Shown here: one piece after another, positions 1 through 11,405 of the stretch
Layout of the letters: every line of letters begins with the position of its first letter
Position numbering within the stretch: position 1 is the stretch's first letter
Assembly: GCA_037951165.1 (NCBI GenBank)
Contig: JBBDHG010000097.1
Coordinates: forward strand, 580,001 to 644,000
Length of the DNA stretch: 64,000 nucleotides
Reading direction: 5' to 3'
Origin: Lophius americanus
Lineage: Eukaryota; Chordata; Actinopteri; Lophiiformes; Lophiidae
Made by a program: the position numbers and the translations under genes
The notes under the pieces: model-generated
Told to the model about the DNA's origin: nothing
The model's input: only the letters and a program-made list of their open reading frames with translations
Database searches by the model: none

Positions 1-720
1 TTTTCACTGTCACCTCCACAGGTGGCTGAACAGCCGGTTAGAGACAGAGTGAGCAGTTGAGCACGAGCAGCCATTCAGACCAACCTCAGCAACAGCAAGA
101 AGAAAGACAAGAGAAATGTGTAGGAAAGCATGACAAGTGTTGTACTGGGAAAAAATAATCTTATTTTCAGAAACATATCAGTTAGCAACAATTATATCTG
201 GAATGCTAGACTTACTTCCAGACTATGTCAAAACTAATAGTTGTAAATATGGCAGTACGGTATCCATCACTGTGATGTGTGGACTGACAGGATGAAACCT
301 CCTGATCATGTATCGCTATAAATTGATATCAATCTGCTCATTGGTTATTTTAAATCTCAACTGAGTTACATACCAAAAAAGTAGAAAAAGCCTGCAGAGC
401 GCACAAACTTCCACAAAGGCACAACAATACCCTGTGTTAAGGAACAATTCCTGCAGATTTCTTCATTAAAGTCTGCGTTATTGCCTGTCTCTAAATCTAC
501 CAACAACTCCAATAAACTCTGATAAAGCTCTAAAACTCTGTAGCTAGTCATCTCCTGCTCCCTCCACTTCAGCATCTCCGATCAGTCCACTGAGCCCTCA
601 GCTCCCCCAAGGGAAGATCAACGGAATCAAAGGAACTATAGATGAAGATAATTAATTCCAACAATTACTATCCACTTAAGAAATGAGTGACTTGATGGAT
701 GTATGGAATGATCAGAGGCA
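1..720. other. Unassigned AT-rich sequence
   Basis: I see no gene or recognisable repeat here. A 69-codon minus-strand frame at 366-575 looks more protein-like than most short frames in the window, with an amphipathic leucine-rich N-terminal half and few simple repeats. I recognise no domain in it and see no splice sites or poly(A) signal that would support a gene. Confidence 0.3.
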
Positions 721-721
721 C

Positions 722-800
722 TCTGAAAATGGGTTAAAAACCATTAATAATCCTTTATTTGATCATTAGACTACGCGTTTCGACTCAGCCGAGTCTTCAT
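722..800 (-). repeat. Dispersed repeat with ACGCGTTTCG core, minus orientation
   Basis: Read on the minus strand this segment runs CTCGGCTGAGTCGAAACGCG, then an AATAAAGGAT-type tail. A second copy in the opposite orientation lies at 28470-28545 and shares the GAGTC-AAACGCGT core and the AATAAAGGATTTTTAA tail. The shared order of core and A-rich tail suggests the 3' end of a dispersed element. I do not know its family. Confidence 0.45.
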
Positions 801-2513
801 AAAAAAGAGACAATCCGTGAACAGGTGTAGTAATTAAAAAAAAATGACTTTGCAGGTCAGGTGACCTGGCCATCTGACCAGGTTTCACCTGCTGAAACGT
901 AATTTCGCCAAAATTTTATCACCTCTGGCATATGCCAAAATCTACCTCTGGGTAAAATGCAAATCTTTCCTCTAGTTTTTCCGTTATCCTGCCCACAAAC
1001 AAACAGGCATACAAACATACAAATGCACATGACTGAAAACATGACCTCTATGCCAGAGGTTAACAAACTTTCATTAGCTCCACAACTATCTTGTGTAATT
1101 GCATCACAGTGGTGTTCACAAGTACCTAAAATAAAAGCACTTTCAGTACAGGACCTAAATTAATTTATTCTAGGTATAAGTAACATTGCACCTGTTATTT
1201 CATATGAGTTATCTGTGACGAAAAACAAAAAAATACCTAGATTTTAATTCTATGTTTAACTGGGAAGAAACGCCACTGCTCAATCTGCTCATCCAATTGG
1301 GAGATGAGCTGGGCAGGTGGATGGTACATGAACCAGCAGCATGAAAGAACTGGATGAATGGATGAATTTTGAGGCTAACAATGAAAGTGTGATACCGTTA
1401 TAGTTTCAGTTTGACCTGCTGATAAATACTGTAAGCTATCGAGTTTATTTTCAATTTAAAAGATTTCAAAATATTTTCTCTCATTTCCAATCAATCAAAT
1501 TATCTCACTACATTGGAAGACAAATTCCCTTGACTGCATCTTCCCAAATCAAGGATTAATTTCCTACAATGAGATACTTATTTTTCTGTGTGATAGGTTG
1601 AAAGTAAATCTTATCACTAAGGAGACCCATAAATAATGTGAAACGGAAGAGTGCTTGTAAAGGCTTTTTGCATTTCTTTATTGTCTGGATAATATCGACT
1701 AATCTCTGGCAAAGAAAATCAATATATTGTATTCAAAAATGACTAAAGCTAAATCGGCGATGTCCTAAATAGAGGCTGTCATCATTAACAAATCTTTGAT
1801 TATTCAGGTTTACCTTTTGTTGCCAAGGTAATATGCATATATCTTGGAATAGGTTATGGCTTCATATACTGTTTAATACAGAATTATTACTCAAACCAGC
1901 TTTTGCTGGTCCATCTTTAAATAACTTTCATATTGTGTTTTTGATCTTTCTTTGTAAGTGGACCACAGGAAGAACAGCAACCACTGTTGTGGAAGTTAGT
2001 GGGTATCTAAATAGAGAAGAAAAGATTGATAATAGTTGTATTTACTGGATTTGAAGACTTGAAGGAAGTTTAGAACTGTCATGTAATGTACGCCTTCTCT
2101 GAATTCGACTACAAGGGGGAAATTGAAAGAAATTAACCGACCATTGATGTGATTATGTTTTAATATATGAATGTGGATGTGCATTAATCTAAAAAACGTG
2201 TTTCTATGGATCCTGAAGTTACCTAGTATGTGTGTGTGTTGAGTAGGGTAGGAGGTTAATTTATCCCAGCATTGAAGGGCGCTCAATAAAGAGCATTCTG
2301 ATCCCTGTTTAATTACCTCCCGTCTGCATTTCATTGGCACATACTGGGTCAGAGGTGTGTGTCGTGTGCGTGTGATGAATGTAGGATTTGGAACAGGGAC
2401 ATGCCAGCACTCTCAACATGAGTGTGAGCACTTGTCTGACATTTTTCCATGGATATTTGCATCTTTTTGGGAGCGGCTGCTTTAATATATGAGGCTTTAC
2501 AGCACCATACAGT
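801..2513. other. Unassigned sequence left of the hAT element
   Basis: No gene is recognisable. An imperfect palindrome built on the CAGGTCA/TGACCAGG motif lies at about 853-892. Short open frames at 857-1163 and 1833-2340 on either strand have no domain or splice support and I treat them as chance. Confidence 0.3.
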
Positions 2514-2521
2514 ACTTAACC

Positions 2522-4828
2522 CAGTGGTTCTTAACCTTGTTGGAGGTACCGAACCCCACCAGTTTCATATGCACATTCACCGAACCCTTCTTTAGTGAAA
2601 AATAAAATGTGATTTTTTTCAAATTAAAGACATAGGTATATGTTTTTTTACTGGTGCACAAAATGAACCGTGCATGAATATCCCCTTGTTCAAAGAACAA
2701 AACCAACACAGTGCATGAACTGACAACAAATTACAGACCTGCAAATCAGTGTGACTTCTGCTGTTGCCTTTGAGAGACCAGTTCAGATATGCGTGGCTTC
2801 ACCTTGGCAAGTGCCACTCTCATGTCATTCTCACAGCAAAGTCTGTTCCTTTTCTTCGTTTTTATGTCCAGCATCCTCAAAGGATTGCTCGCAAAGATAT
2901 GTTGTAACAAATGGTATAAAAAATTCCAAGGCTTTCTTAGCAATAACTGGATACTTTTCCATTTGTTGACACCAAAACTTTGAGAGCGTTGTTGTTCTGA
3001 AGAGTCGCTGTTGAACCTGGCTCTGCTGAATTTCAATGATTTCGTCGAGGTGTTCATCATTGACATCTGCTGTCTCAACAGCAAACGTGAACGGCTGTCT
3101 CACCCATGCTGGATATGACTCTTGTAGGAAAGTATCCGTCAAGAGACTTTGCAAGCTCATCTAAGTGCGTAGCAATTGTTTGCTTCAGTTCCATGGGTAC
3201 AGAAATGTCTCCGATTCCAGACACATCTTCGATCTTACTTACACAGTCGTCCAGAAGGGGAAAGTTTGCGAAGTTATTGTTCTCTGTTCGTCGTTTCCAT
3301 AACGGTAGCTTTTTTTGAAAAAACCTTCAGGTTTTCTTCCGCTTCCATGATGTTGACTCCACCGCCCTGCATCTGCTGATTGAGATGATTGAGAGCTGCA
3401 AATATATCAGCCATGTATGCTAAAATGAGAATGAACTCGGAATTTTTGAAGCAATCTGCATGACAATGTTGTTGCTCTTGCAAAAACAGGGCTAATTCCA
3501 CACGCATGGCAAAAACACGATTCAGCACCTGTCCCCGGGATAACCACCGAACATTAGAATGGTACAGAAGTACCTCGAATTCAGAGCCCATTTCTTTACA
3601 CAGCTCACTGAAGATTCGGTGCCTCAGAGCACTATTTCGCACATAGTTCACACATTCCACTACAGTTTTTAATACTTCTGCCATTTTTGGAGGCAAGGTT
3701 TTTGTTGCCACATTGCCTGTGCAGAATACAATGCGTGACAATGATGTGTGGTGCATCGGCTTTTACTAGCGCGCCAAAACCAGACTTTCTTCCCAGCATG
3801 ACTGGAGCTCCGTCCGTACAAACTGCAGAAACCATATCCCAGGAAAGATTGTTGTCTCTGAAAAAGTCATCCACAAGCTTCTTCACATCGGCTGCCTTAG
3901 TTGTTGTTGTAAGAGGCTTACAAAATAAAAATTCTTCTTTTATCATGTCGTCTTTCACATAGTGCACAAAAACAGCAAGCTGGCTTAGATTAGAAACGTC
4001 TCTGGACTCGTCGAGTTGAAGGCTGAATTTTGCCGGGCTTGAAATCAGATCTGCGACTACTTGAGCCTAGATGTCTTTACTCATATTCTCTATTCTGTCG
4101 CTGATGGTGTCATTTGAAAGAGGAATTTGGCATAATTTACCTTCGGACGCTGATCCGAGTATCAGATTTGCCATCTTTAACGCAGCTGGTTTTATGAGTG
4201 TTTCACCAATGGTGTGTGGCTTGCCCTGCTTTGCGATCAGGTAAGCAACTTCGTACGATGCTGTGAGGAACGGTTTGTTAATGGGTACAAATCCAAAAGC
4301 AAGCAGAGTAGCCTTTTCATCGAATCTTGCTCTCTTCACCTTGAATTCAGCAAGCGTTGTGTTCTTGTATTCCCCATCTCCATGCAGCCTCAAGAAGTGT
4401 TCCTTTAGTTTTGCCGGTGCGAGACTAGAGTTGCTCAACTTGGCATTGCAAATCATGCAGATAGGATGCTGGGTCCCATCACGTTCCGTGATACATGTGA
4501 ATCCATGTTGTACATATTCGTCCGACCACTTTCTTTTTTTGCTCGACATAGTTAGCATGGATTAAAATATCAACAAAGAAATCACACGACTTACTACCAC
4601 GACCGTCACACGTTGACTACTGAGCGCACTAAATTCCCCGCAGCACTGATTGGCCAAGCAATGTAACGTTATCATCTGCAGCCAGTGATGGCCAAGCGGG
4701 GCGTGTCATCACGAATTAACACGATGAGTCAGGTGTGTCTTGACCTCCGCGGCGGAGGCTCCGCCGAACCCCTGAGACCGACTCACCGAACCCTTAGGGT
4801 TCGATCGAACCCAGGTTAACAACCACTG
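2522..4828 (-). mobile_element. Complete hAT-superfamily DNA transposon, inactive
   Basis: The element ends in short terminal inverted repeats. The left end reads CAGTGGTTCTTAACCT and the right end, reverse-complemented, reads CAGTGGTTGTTAACCT, a single mismatch in 16. A perfect 8-bp direct repeat, ACTTAACC, flanks it at 2514-2521 and 4829-4836. That is the target-site duplication expected of hAT transposases and it fixes both ends. The 2307-bp body carries a minus-strand BED-finger transposase with several disabling lesions. Since both ends are intact, the element could in principle have been mobilised by a transposase supplied from elsewhere, but this copy encodes no working protein. Confidence 0.93.
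2746..4558 (-). pseudogene. hAT transposase (BED finger, ZBED5/SCAND3-like group), broken
   Basis: The product is a DNA-cutting and joining hAT transposase that would act in the nucleus. Reading begins at 4558. A BED-type zinc finger uses Cys34, Cys37, His54 and His59 (C-x2-C-x16-H-x4-H). Conserved stretches follow, including KPHTIGETLIKPAALKMANL at 4170-4230, SAVCTDGAPVMLGRKSGFGA near 3800, and SNVRWLSRGQVLNRVFAMR near 3530. The C-terminal hAT dimerisation segment (FVTTYLCEQSF) is near 2890. A TAG stop at 4067-4069 breaks the frame, which then resumes in phase. Frame changes occur near 3720, near 3310, between there and 3160, and near 2880. The order and spacing match the fish BED-domain hAT proteins related to the domesticated ZBED5/SCAND3 genes. 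This copy is clearly not domesticated. Confidence 0.9.
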
Positions 4829-4930
4829 ACTTAACCACTATGGTGTTTGGGTCTGTGGGATCCACTTTCAATGTTTACATCAAATACTTTCATTGATATT
4901 GGGATAAGGGGAAGGCAAGGATGCATACGG

Positions 4931-5095
4931 GAGGAAGATGGAGGAGCGGTTGCAGCAAAATAATGCAAGGGAGGTCTGGAGAGGGCTGAAAGCAATCTCT
5001 GGACAAGGCAAGGGGCAGCAGGAGAGTTCTCGAATCTAGTGATCAGGACTGGCAGAATGTATAAAATGCATTCTTTCTTCGCTTTGATGTGCCCC
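4931..5095 (+). mobile_element. Degenerate Rex1/CR1-like LINE fragment (linker before RT)
   Basis: This matches the start of the better-preserved LINE at 52201-52360. Both read GAAGATGGAGGA, then a CAGCA-rich stretch, then a GTCTGGAGAG/GTTTGGAGAA-type segment. Further on, GATCAGGACTGGCAGAATGT corresponds to the DQ-W-x-N segment of the intact copy and TTCTTTCTTCGCTTTGATGT to its N-Q-F-F-x-R-F-D. Frameshifts and a stop are present. Only the region just upstream of the RT domain survives. Confidence 0.65.
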
Positions 5096-6785
5096 CCTCG
5101 CCAGAATACAGCCAGGCCGTGTCCCAGTCAGGCCTTCACAAGCTGGCTACTAGCTCCACTGGAAAGCAAAACAATTTAACGAAATCAAAACAATAAACCA
5201 GATGGTTAATTAAAATACTAGCAAACCAAACAGGGAGACTGCCACCTGGGTGCACTAACAAAGATGTGCTAAAAAGATTAAAATTTAAAAACAACTAAAC
5301 TAAGGGAAAACAGCAGCTGACAAGCTACAATTCAGAGAGCAAATTACATATTAATGACAAGTTGAAAACAGTGATCAATGTGCGATAACATTTAACTCTG
5401 GTAGTTATCATACCCTACTCGCTGCTAGTTAGATTACTCATACCTTATTTACCTTATTTTAACTCAACTGTATTTAGTAGGCTAAGGGAAAGTTCATCAT
5501 ACCACTCCAGGAATGGGAGCTTGGAATCCCTCTCAGCCAGGCAGACACCAATCGGGTAGACAGCAGACTGCTGCAAAATATGCAACTGAGTAATTTGAAA
5601 ACACCTTGAATGCATGCACAGACATTTAAACCAATCATTTAAACCAATCACCTACCTGAAAGTCACAGCGAGAGTCCCACGTAGCAACGGAAATGCAGAG
5701 ACAAAGCAAAAAGGCAGCAATGATGACACAGGTGCTTTAAATAAGCTCAGCTAACGAGGGGGTTTGGTCTGGGTGGAGCTAATTTGCTCTTATTGAGGTG
5801 CGTTCAAAAGCCAACAGAGTGCAAGGCTTAACACTTGCAGGCCTGGACACACCACTACACATATAAACAACGGGTCAGAAAAGATAATAGATTATATAAA
5901 CAGTCGACCAACACTGCAATTCGGAAAGATTTATTTCAGATAGGACAAAATTGTCCGATGTAAACCCAGCTAGTGTTATGACTAAAACACAAAATTCTGT
6001 TACCCCACTACAGACCATGTATGTATCTGATAATCATCCACTGTCTACACACCATGTGTGTTCCTCTAATTGCACTATTGCACATCTGGACCTGGTGAAC
6101 AATCGATCGATGACCTGGCATACTGTGCACCATCTATACATTTATATTCCAGACCTGAGGATGATAAAAGTGTCAAAAGTTTATTGCTTTCTCATTGATT
6201 CTTTTATTACAGCATAATAATGTGAAGTGTGACGTTGCTGTATTTCTTAGACATTTTAATGTAAAAAATTTTAAGGTTTAATTTCTGGCAATAAATAACT
6301 GGTACTCCAGCTTCCTCCCACGATCGCACAAATATTAAAAATAACCTAAATAGATACTTTAAATTGAAGGTGTGCGTGGGAATGGTTGTTGTTGGCCCTA
6401 TGATCAATTGGTGACCTGACCAGGAGAGGGATTTTGACTGCATAATACCAACTGTGTCCATTGGGGGACACAGGTGTCCTTATGCACATACTACAACAGT
6501 TGGCTGTGAAATAAATCAATGTTTATATCTAAATCTAACATTATGATCAGTGAAACAAAAATTTCTGAAACTACATTGAAAATTAATTTTGGGCCTTTAG
6601 TCAAGAACATATTAACCTGTTTAATTTTTCCGCAATCTGAAATTAAAATCATTCAATGCAATGGATTTCCATGAAATGTATATTCCACTCTCATTAGCAA
6701 CCAGCAAAAACACCCAGAATTAACCACCGGCTCCACCCCAGAGATCACACACCTTTTTACCATCTACGTGCTTCCTTTTCGTCAG
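5096..6785. other. Unassigned sequence, possible old repeat
   Basis: No gene is recognisable. The stretch at about 5100-5860 has a mixed, non-simple composition unlike its AT-rich flanks, for example TTGGTCTGGGTGGAGCTAAT near 5763. It may be an old mobile element that I cannot assign. 5880-6780 is featureless AT-rich sequence. Confidence 0.25.
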
Positions 6786-6789
6786 ATCT

Positions 6790-7335
6790 TCCGCAAACAT
6801 GGCCTTAGCTTCAACTCTTACACCACCAACAGACATCTCTATCTCAGTAACAAACCATCCAATCCCCCCCCCCTACAGTCCCCAGTCAACTGCCTTCAAG
6901 ACAATAAAGCTTGGATGTTCTCTGACCCCTGAAAACTCAACAGCAACAAAACAGTTCTCATGGTCGGGCCCCCAAGGCAGTGCTCCAGAAGGTTGGAGAT
7001 CTCCTTCTGGATGTAGACAACTGCTACAACTGCCTATCCTCTGATGTCCGCGACATGGATGTCATTATGTATTCCACCTTCTTTTTCAAATCTCACATCA
7101 GGTCCATCACCAAATCCATTACTACCTCAAGAACATTTCCAGACACCAGCCATCCTCTTTAACTTTGTGGAGGAAACCCGCATTCATGCCTTCAGCACCC
7201 CCCATCTAGACTATTGTAATGGACTCCTATCCGGTCTTTCCAGTAAAGCCCTAGACAAATTAGAAGTATTTAAGGCATCATTGGGTCTCTTGAAAGGCAA
7301 TATAAATGTTATTATAATAATAATTATTATTATTA
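6790..7335 (+). mobile_element. L2-type LINE fragment: RT C-terminal region and 3' end
   Basis: Broken frames carry landmarks of the L2/CR1 reverse transcriptase C-terminal half. VLQKVGDLLLDVDN lies near 6975. FKSHIRSITKSITTS lies near 7090. The RLDYCNGLLSGL-type motif appears as HLDYCNGLLSGLSSKALDKL near 7200-7260. The end AAGGCAATATAAATGTTATT followed by ATT repeats resembles the short microsatellite 3' tail of these LINEs. Several stops and frame changes are present. Nothing of the catalytic YADD region survives. Confidence 0.75.
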
Positions 7336-7407
7336 ATTTCCCAGTAAAGTGTACTTGGACCTGGAAAAAGTCACCGATGTAGGATGGAGAGAAACTAAAT
7401 ATGTTTG

Positions 7408-7868
7408 TGTCATGACTTTGGGTTTATGTAGTATTATTTAATTGTGAAGGTCTGTCATTTTGGTTTGTGTTGTTGTTTTATTTTGAAAGTGTTATGTATG
7501 TTGTTTAGTTAGTTTAACATTTCCTTTAATTTTTCCTTTGTGTTGCCTTTTTAATGTGTTTATCTGTTTATTGTTCTTCATTTTCTGAGTCCTTCCTAGT
7601 GTAGTCAGCTGTGTCTCATTGTCTTGTAACGTCAGTGTATATAGACTGTCCTCACCTTTCCTTCTGTCCCAGTTCGTTGTTTGAGGTTTCCACATGTCAT
7701 CACTCGTCCCAGCCCTTTCCCTATGTTTTTTCCACTTGAGTTGTTTACTGTTTTCTCCTATGCTTCTCCACGTGCCTTATTTTTGAGTTGTTAAATAATT
7801 TAACTACACCTGCTTTGCCTCCGCTGTCCTATGTCTGCACCTTAGTCCAAGCCTTGCCCTGACGAAAG
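7408..7868 (+). mobile_element. Probable solo LTR of a gypsy-like retrotransposon
   Basis: The segment starts TGTCATGACTTTGGG and finishes with a pyrimidine-rich stretch ending CTTGCCCTGACG, where an original CA end may have mutated. A TATA-like box, TATATAG, lies at 7638-7644 and follows GTAGTCAGCTGTGTC at 7604-7618, a motif I associate with fish LTR sequences. There is no internal retroelement coding on either side, so this would be a solo LTR. I see no clear target-site duplication. The call rests on composition and motif order only. Confidence 0.4.
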
Positions 7869-8690
7869 TTCTTAATAGTTTGTGTGACATGTCACAGAGA
7901 GAATGAGCATGAATACGATACACAAATCTGGAAGCTGAAATTGGAAGTCTGACTTTATATTATGATATACCAGCATTTAAACACGTAATGTGTTAATTGA
8001 TGTGAGGTTGTGCACTATTTGTAGAAATATTCAGAGGAATATCATGCAGTAGATATTAAAAAGCTCATTTTATACACCGCAATAGGACACACACACAAAT
8101 AGAGGCCGGGAATACATCACATCCACAAAAACACCCTCACAGCTTTTCTTGAGTGTGTCGCTGAAGGCAGGAAATAACGTTAATTTAATTAGGCCCAATA
8201 AAATAGCTGGGTGCAGCAATCAGTTACATATCGCTGGGACTGGAAACACTGTCCAAGACGATGTGTATTAAAAAGCTAATAACATAATTACACACACAGA
8301 CAACAGTTCATCTTGCTATCGCTAAACAATGTTGGCAGAATGCTAATGGTTTTCAATGCACCTTTAATCTTCTCTCTCTCTCCCATTTTTTTCTCATGCC
8401 CTCATCTCTTTCGCTCCACTACTACAACAGTGCTGCCCTAATCATTATTTAGCATTAGCAATACTTATTAAAAAATGTAATTATTAAGGACTATACAAAA
8501 CCATGTCTTTAATTCCAATTAACTTATTGCAGAGCATAGAAATGGAAGAAATTTAAACCTGCAGTAAAACTAAGGTAAAGCTATACAATACAGGGAAGGA
8601 ATATGTGAAATTAGATGGAGTATAAAAGGCTAATAATTATATTAATAAGAAAAAGCTTTGAAAGCTATGAAGAAAGAAATCAAATATAAG
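7869..8690. other. Unassigned AT-rich sequence
   Basis: No gene or repeat that I can support. It contains short CA tracts and a pyrimidine run near 8370. Confidence 0.3.
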
Positions 8691-8696
8691 AATACT

Positions 8697-9240
8697 TAAT
8701 TACCTCCACCAAGGAGGTAAGGTTTTTACCTCGGTGCGTACATCTGTTTGGGAGCAAGATTATGGAAAACCTACAGAATGGATTTGCATTACATGTTACC
8801 CAGTCCTAGGTTTAAACATATGTTTGATATGAAAACATTTTGTTTTTTATTAACATTTACATAAATGTGTCTGGTGTCGATAGAATTATAACCACAGACA
8901 TAGTATTTTTAAATTCATCCAAACATGCTCTTTCTGTTTGAGTAAAGCAATAACAGTTGGTATTATTATATATTTGTTATTTGTTCACATGAAGAAAAGG
9001 AAAAAGGGGGTCAGATGACCGTGGTGGGGGTTTGGAGTAATTGAGAGATACTGAGTTTCTTGGAGTTTTTGGTATTTTTAGGGGTTGGCAATAACTCATA
9101 AATTAAAGGATAAATCTGCAGGTAATGTTCCTAAATAAAAACATATAACTGATTCTGATCAATGTAATGTCAATGTCTACGTAGGGATTGCTATTGTGCC
9201 TTGGTAGAGGTTTTTACTCTGAGTGCTTTTCCTAGTTTCA
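8697..9240. mobile_element. Degenerate non-autonomous DNA element
   Basis: The left end reads TTACCTCCACCAAGGAGGTA, the start of a repeat family common in fish and other animals. The right end reads GCCTTGGTAGAGGTTTTTAC then GAGTGCTTTTCCTAGTTTCA, the matching right-hand end of the same family. Reverse-complementing the right end gives CCTCTACCAAGGC, which aligns with CCTCCACCAAGG on the left, so the ends are short inverted repeats. There is no coding sequence. The middle is too decayed for me to align. Confidence 0.55.
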
Positions 9241-9297
9241 ATAATAGTCAAAATAAATCGAAAACACACATCTTAGCTGGAAACACCTCCGCTATCT

Positions 9298-9490
9298 TAT
9301 GGCTTTTGCAGTGTATTTTTCTAAATTTGTTGTGTTGCAGCTTTTGCAGTGTAATTTTCTTAATGTGTTGAATTGAGGTTTTTGTGTTATGTTTTTCTGA
9401 ATTTGTTGTGTTGTGGTATTACATTGTATTTCTTAATGTATTGTGATATGGCTCTTGCAGCGTGTTTTCCTTAATTTGCTTCTGTTTTGT
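9298..9490 (+). repeat. Tandem repeat, about 37 bp per unit, five units
   Basis: Units begin near GGCTTTTGCAGTGTATTTTT and continue TCTAAATTTGTTGTGTTG. Diverged versions follow (AGCTTTTGCAGTGTAATTTT, AGGTTTTTGTGTTATGTTTT, and so on), ending with GGCTCTTGCAGCGTGTTTTC. Unit length drifts between about 36 and 39 bp. Confidence 0.65.
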
Positions 9491-10401
9491 TTTAAGTTTT
9501 TGTTTTAAGTTGCAGCGTTTTTGCCCCTGGCGGCTACCAAACACACACACTCCATAGAGGTGGAGTCTATGCCTGGACATGTAAGGACAGTTTTGATGGT
9601 GTTCTTCTCATTGTTTTTCGACTTGCCATTTGTGTCTGCATTTGGGTCCTATTGTTTGCCATAGTGTTTGAAAAGCACCTATGCAAATGCATCAGCCATA
9701 AATCGGACAGTATCCAGTATGGCACAGTGCATTCTGGTTGTTGTACGTTTTTAACCTTTTAACAAAGGGGATTATCACATCCCTTTTTCTATGTTTTGCA
9801 CTAAGTTCATGAATGTATGTTTGTGTCTAAGTAAAGCAAAGCATTCACTTTTAAAGGTGAATGCTTCTTCAAAGTGTGTATTGACCTCGTATACACAATT
9901 CTATAAAGAATGTTTATAGCCCTGACATTGCCAAAGCCCCTTTCATGTATTCCATTCAAATATAAATGAGAATGTTCTCCAGAGTATATTGAACACATTT
10001 TCATATATTACTCTTTTTTCTCTCTCTCCTCCAATCAGTCGCTCGCCCTTCTCTCTCTTCTTCCTCCTCTGCTGCCTCCGGTTCTCCGTCCTTGAGCTGA
10101 AAATGGAGAGGTAGGCAGCAATGAAGAGAGATAGATATTGGTTTGACACTCTGTAACATTTTTGTTAACGCCACGCTCACTCTGTCTGTGTGTGTGTGTT
10201 AACCGATGGGTTTGTGAGCTTGTACACAGATAGGCGTTTGTCAGTGCAAGTGACACACAGTGAGTTTGTGTCTGCTGATGAAAAACTGAACGAGCTGACC
10301 CAAGGCTGGCGCTGCTTACGAAACCTGTGAACTATGTGGCGGATTTTAATGAACATAAATGAACACATGAATCATAGAGAGGGACACACACACACACACG
10401 C

Positions 10402-10438
<37 letters not shown>

Positions 10439-11227
10439 CGATGCTGTTGCCAGGCAATATAAGTAATCTTGATCATTGAATGTGGGTTTCACTTCAAGGA
10501 ACCATAGCCAATTGTAGCCAATAGCTAGTGAAGAAGAGAGAATCTGATGGGCATGAGGTTCCACACCCCAACTGAATGACATAAAAACTCATCGAGAAGC
10601 AGACTTGATGGTGTGGGTTGGCCAAACAAACTGGGATTAGATACATATTTTCTTGAAAATTAAAGTTTAAACACAATAGAAACTAAGGCTGTGAGAGACT
10701 TAAAAGAATTACTAAATTAATGAGATGATTTCTAAAGAATAATGCAAAGTTAATTAATGTTAGTTAATGTATTATTTTTTTCATTTAAAATATATTTATA
10801 GCATTCCTGTGGATTTTGGTATATGAGTAAATCATAACTTCCTTGGTGGAAGAAATAATTTCTGTTATGCTGCCTCATTCCTTAGCACAGGAAAAATACA
10901 TTTTGTGCAAAGAATAACTTAACCTGAACATACAGAAATGTATTCCTATTCTTTACTCCATGTTTCCTGTTGGCAATATGCAAGCACAATAACGACGTCT
11001 CTCATTCGCTCTCTCTTACTGAACTTGGTGTACCAATGCTCAGGTGTGTCTTGAGCATTGGTGAGAAAAATAACAAATGATCAGCTTTAGTAGCACTATG
11101 TCATCTGCTTCTTTAATTTTTAAGTGTGGAAGTAATGTTTTCACTGACTATGATGTCACGATTACCATTATCAGCCATTGTTCACAGTTATGGACCCACC
11201 TCATTAGTTTTTCTTTAAGTCGGTACA
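9491..11227. other. Unassigned sequence with a CA microsatellite
   Basis: No gene is recognisable. A (CA)n microsatellite with G interruptions lies at 10384-10436, and minus-strand frames running through it are Cys-Val artefacts. The remainder is AT-rich sequence with no clear repeat. Confidence 0.3.
10384..10436. repeat. (CA)n microsatellite
   Basis: About 53 bp of near-perfect CA dinucleotides with two CG interruptions. Confidence 0.95.
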
Positions 11228-11405
11228 TCCATCCGTTGGCACCGATGCTATCCCAGCTGACATTAGGCAAGGGTACAAATGGGCATTTTAACACCACCAA
11301 TCAACCAATATATAGAGAAACACATGTTTGTCAAAAATCCAGTTTTTGGACTGTGGAAGTTGGAGCAGCCAGGACAATGGGAGAACGTGCAAACTTCACA
11401 TCTAC
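11228..11405 (+). repeat. Degenerate copy of a ubiquitous fish repeat
   Basis: Landmarks are CTATCCCAGCTGACATTAGG, then a CACCAATCAACC-like stretch, then TTTGGACTGTGGAAG, then GGGAGAACGTGCAAACTTCA. These appear in the same order in a very common fish interspersed repeat (GGGAGAACATGCAAACTCCA in better copies). No coding capacity is seen here. Confidence 0.6.

Noticed and set aside
366..575. 69-codon minus-strand frame with protein-like composition
   Set aside because: No domain recognised and no splice or promoter context. It is noted in the gap description and not called as a gene.
10346..10582. Cys-Val or Thr-His frames through CA/TG repeats (here and at 16237-16814, 20547-21017, 60761-61031)
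   Set aside because: Low-complexity translation of dinucleotide repeats with no flanking domain.
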